Assembly: GCA_023700825.1 (NCBI GenBank)
Contig: JAMPYE010000227.1
Location: forward strand, 1-6,909
Direction: 5' to 3'
Origin: Thermoanaerobaculia bacterium
Lineage (GTDB): Bacteria > Acidobacteriota > Thermoanaerobaculia > Gp7-AA8
DNA length: 6,909 bases
Under the pieces are notes generated by a model that saw only the letters and a list, made by a program, of their open reading frames with translations, was not told the DNA's origin and made no database searches. Positions 6,281 to 6,909 of this stretch are shown here, in pieces; the stretch's first letter is position 1, and each line of letters begins with the position of its first letter. Position numbers and translations under genes: made by a program.

Positions 6281-6287
6281 ACAACGC

Positions 6288-6908
6288 ATGAGACTGGTCG
6301 AGACAGAGGCAGCGGACGCGGCGCCGGTTGCGTTCGGAATCAACCCGCGAGAGACCGGCTTCGAGCGCTTCGACTTTCGCGCGATCTTCGGCAACGCGAA
6401 TCCCGTCGTGCTCGAGATCGGCTCGGGCAAGGGCCGGTTTCTCCGCGATTCGGGCGCCTCACGCCCCGACACGAACTTTCTGGGCGTCGAGAAGAGCCTG
6501 CACTACTACCGTGTCATCGAGAAACGGCTCACGAGCGCGGCGCTGCCGAACACCCGGATCGTAAATCACGACGCGCTGCGCGTTCTCTCCGAGATGGTGC
6601 CCGACAAATCGATCTCGGAGGTTCACATCTACTTCCCCGATCCCTGGCCGCGAAAGCGGGAGCAGAAACGCCGCCTCGTCCGGCCGGAGATCGTCGAGCA
6701 ACTTCTTCGCGTCATGCTCCCGGAAGCTCTCGGCATTTACGTCTCCGACCACCAGGAGGCCTTCGTGAGCGGCCGCGAGGTATTGGCGCAGCACTTCGAT
6801 ATCGAGGACAGGAATGCTCTCGACTCTCCGCCGCGAACGAATTACGAGGCGAAGTACCGGGCCGAGGGCCGTCCGATCTACGAGGTGCGCTTCCGGATCA
6901 GAAGTTGA
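6288..6908 (+). CDS. trmB: tRNA (guanine-N7-)-methyltransferase TrmB
   Basis: This 206-residue class I SAM-dependent methyltransferase is predicted to form m7G at position 46 in the variable loop of tRNAs, in the cytosol. Visible hallmarks are motif I VLEIGSGKGRFL (41-52), which binds SAM; NFLGVEKS (63-70), whose Glu68 is expected to contact the SAM ribose; NHDA (93-96); and the family signature IYFPDPWP (114-121, Asp118) followed by RKREQKRRLV. The C-terminal TNYEAKY (184-190) and GRPIYEVRF (194-202) also fit. In the basic stretch after PDPWP, the usual RH(x)KRRL reads REQKRRL, a modest variation. The length is near the lower end for bacterial TrmB, but all core motifs are present and the TGA is at 6906-6908. 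The frame is open upstream to 6168, so a longer protein is possible. I prefer 6288 because of its ribosome binding site and the hairpin across 6168. Two hairpins separate it from the cyclase, suggesting separate expression, though I see no convincing promoter. Confidence 0.95.
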   Translation: MRLVETEAADAAPVAFGINPRETGFERFDFRAIFGNANPVVLEIGSGKGRFLRDSGASRPDTNFLGVEKSLHYYRVIEKRLTSAALPNTRIVNHDALRVLSEMVPDKSISEVHIYFPDPWPRKREQKRRLVRPEIVEQLLRVMLPEALGIYVSDHQEAFVSGREVLAQHFDIEDRNALDSPPRTNYEAKYRAEGRPIYEVRFRIRS

Positions 6909-6909
6909 A

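Noticed and set aside
6168..6287. GTG at 6168 as the trmB start, giving a 246-residue protein.
   Set aside because: The codon lies within an inverted-repeat arm and lacks a Shine-Dalgarno sequence. ATG 6288 has GAGG at ideal spacing and still covers every TrmB core motif. Kept as a possibility, not annotated.
5411..6472. A 353-codon minus-strand open frame opposite the end of the cyclase gene and the start of trmB.
   Set aside because: It overlaps two well-supported plus-strand genes, and the composition resembles a shadow frame. The part in the gap (about 6168-6287) looks somewhat protein-like, but I could not tie it to any family.
1..6909. Mobile element, CRISPR array, defence island or biosynthetic cluster.
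   Set aside because: No transposase, integrase, direct-repeat array, nuclease/toxin pair or biosynthetic enzyme set is present. Composition looks even across the window and all genes have ordinary chromosomal or signalling roles.

Overview
The window is high-GC bacterial DNA (by eye roughly 62-65% G+C, with strong G/C bias at third codon positions) and is almost fully coding. It carries five protein genes: one cut by the left edge and four complete. No tRNA, rRNA, CRISPR array, insertion sequence, integrase or long repeat was found. GatB points to a bacterium that makes Gln-tRNA and/or Asn-tRNA by transamidation. The shape of the TrmB and alkaline-phosphatase-superfamily proteins recalls Acidobacteriota or a similar high-GC Gram-negative lineage. 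That placement is an impression from memory, not a demonstrated assignment.

Layout, left to right: (1) the C-terminal part of a type I phosphodiesterase / nucleotide pyrophosphatase-like hydrolase (+ strand, 3-863). (2) A 163-base gap between convergent genes, containing a perfect 8-bp hairpin at 995-1023. (3) A minus-strand pair transcribed right to left: gatB (3700-2249), then 16 bases later a SpoIIE/RsbU-type PPM serine phosphatase with a GAF-like N-terminus (2232-1027). (4) A 96-base divergent promoter region (3701-3796). It holds a consensus extended -10 element only 10 bases ahead of the gatB ATG, and a weaker candidate promoter facing the other way. (5) A 764-residue membrane-bound diguanylate cyclase (+ strand, 3797-6091) with several transmembrane helices, two GAF-like domains and a GGEEF catalytic domain that retains its RxxD product-inhibition site. 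(6) A 196-base gap with two successive hairpins. (7) trmB, the tRNA m7G46 methyltransferase (+ strand, 6288-6908), complete at the right edge.

Functionally, the window mixes translation-quality functions (GatB, TrmB) with two signalling enzymes: a PPM phosphatase likely to act on an anti-sigma-factor antagonist, and a c-di-GMP synthase. The signalling genes flank gatB, one co-transcribed with it and one divergent from it. I see no strong evidence for an undescribed multi-gene system. The points most worth checking are the probable leaderless gatB transcript, the gatB-phosphatase co-transcription and the sensor architecture of the cyclase.
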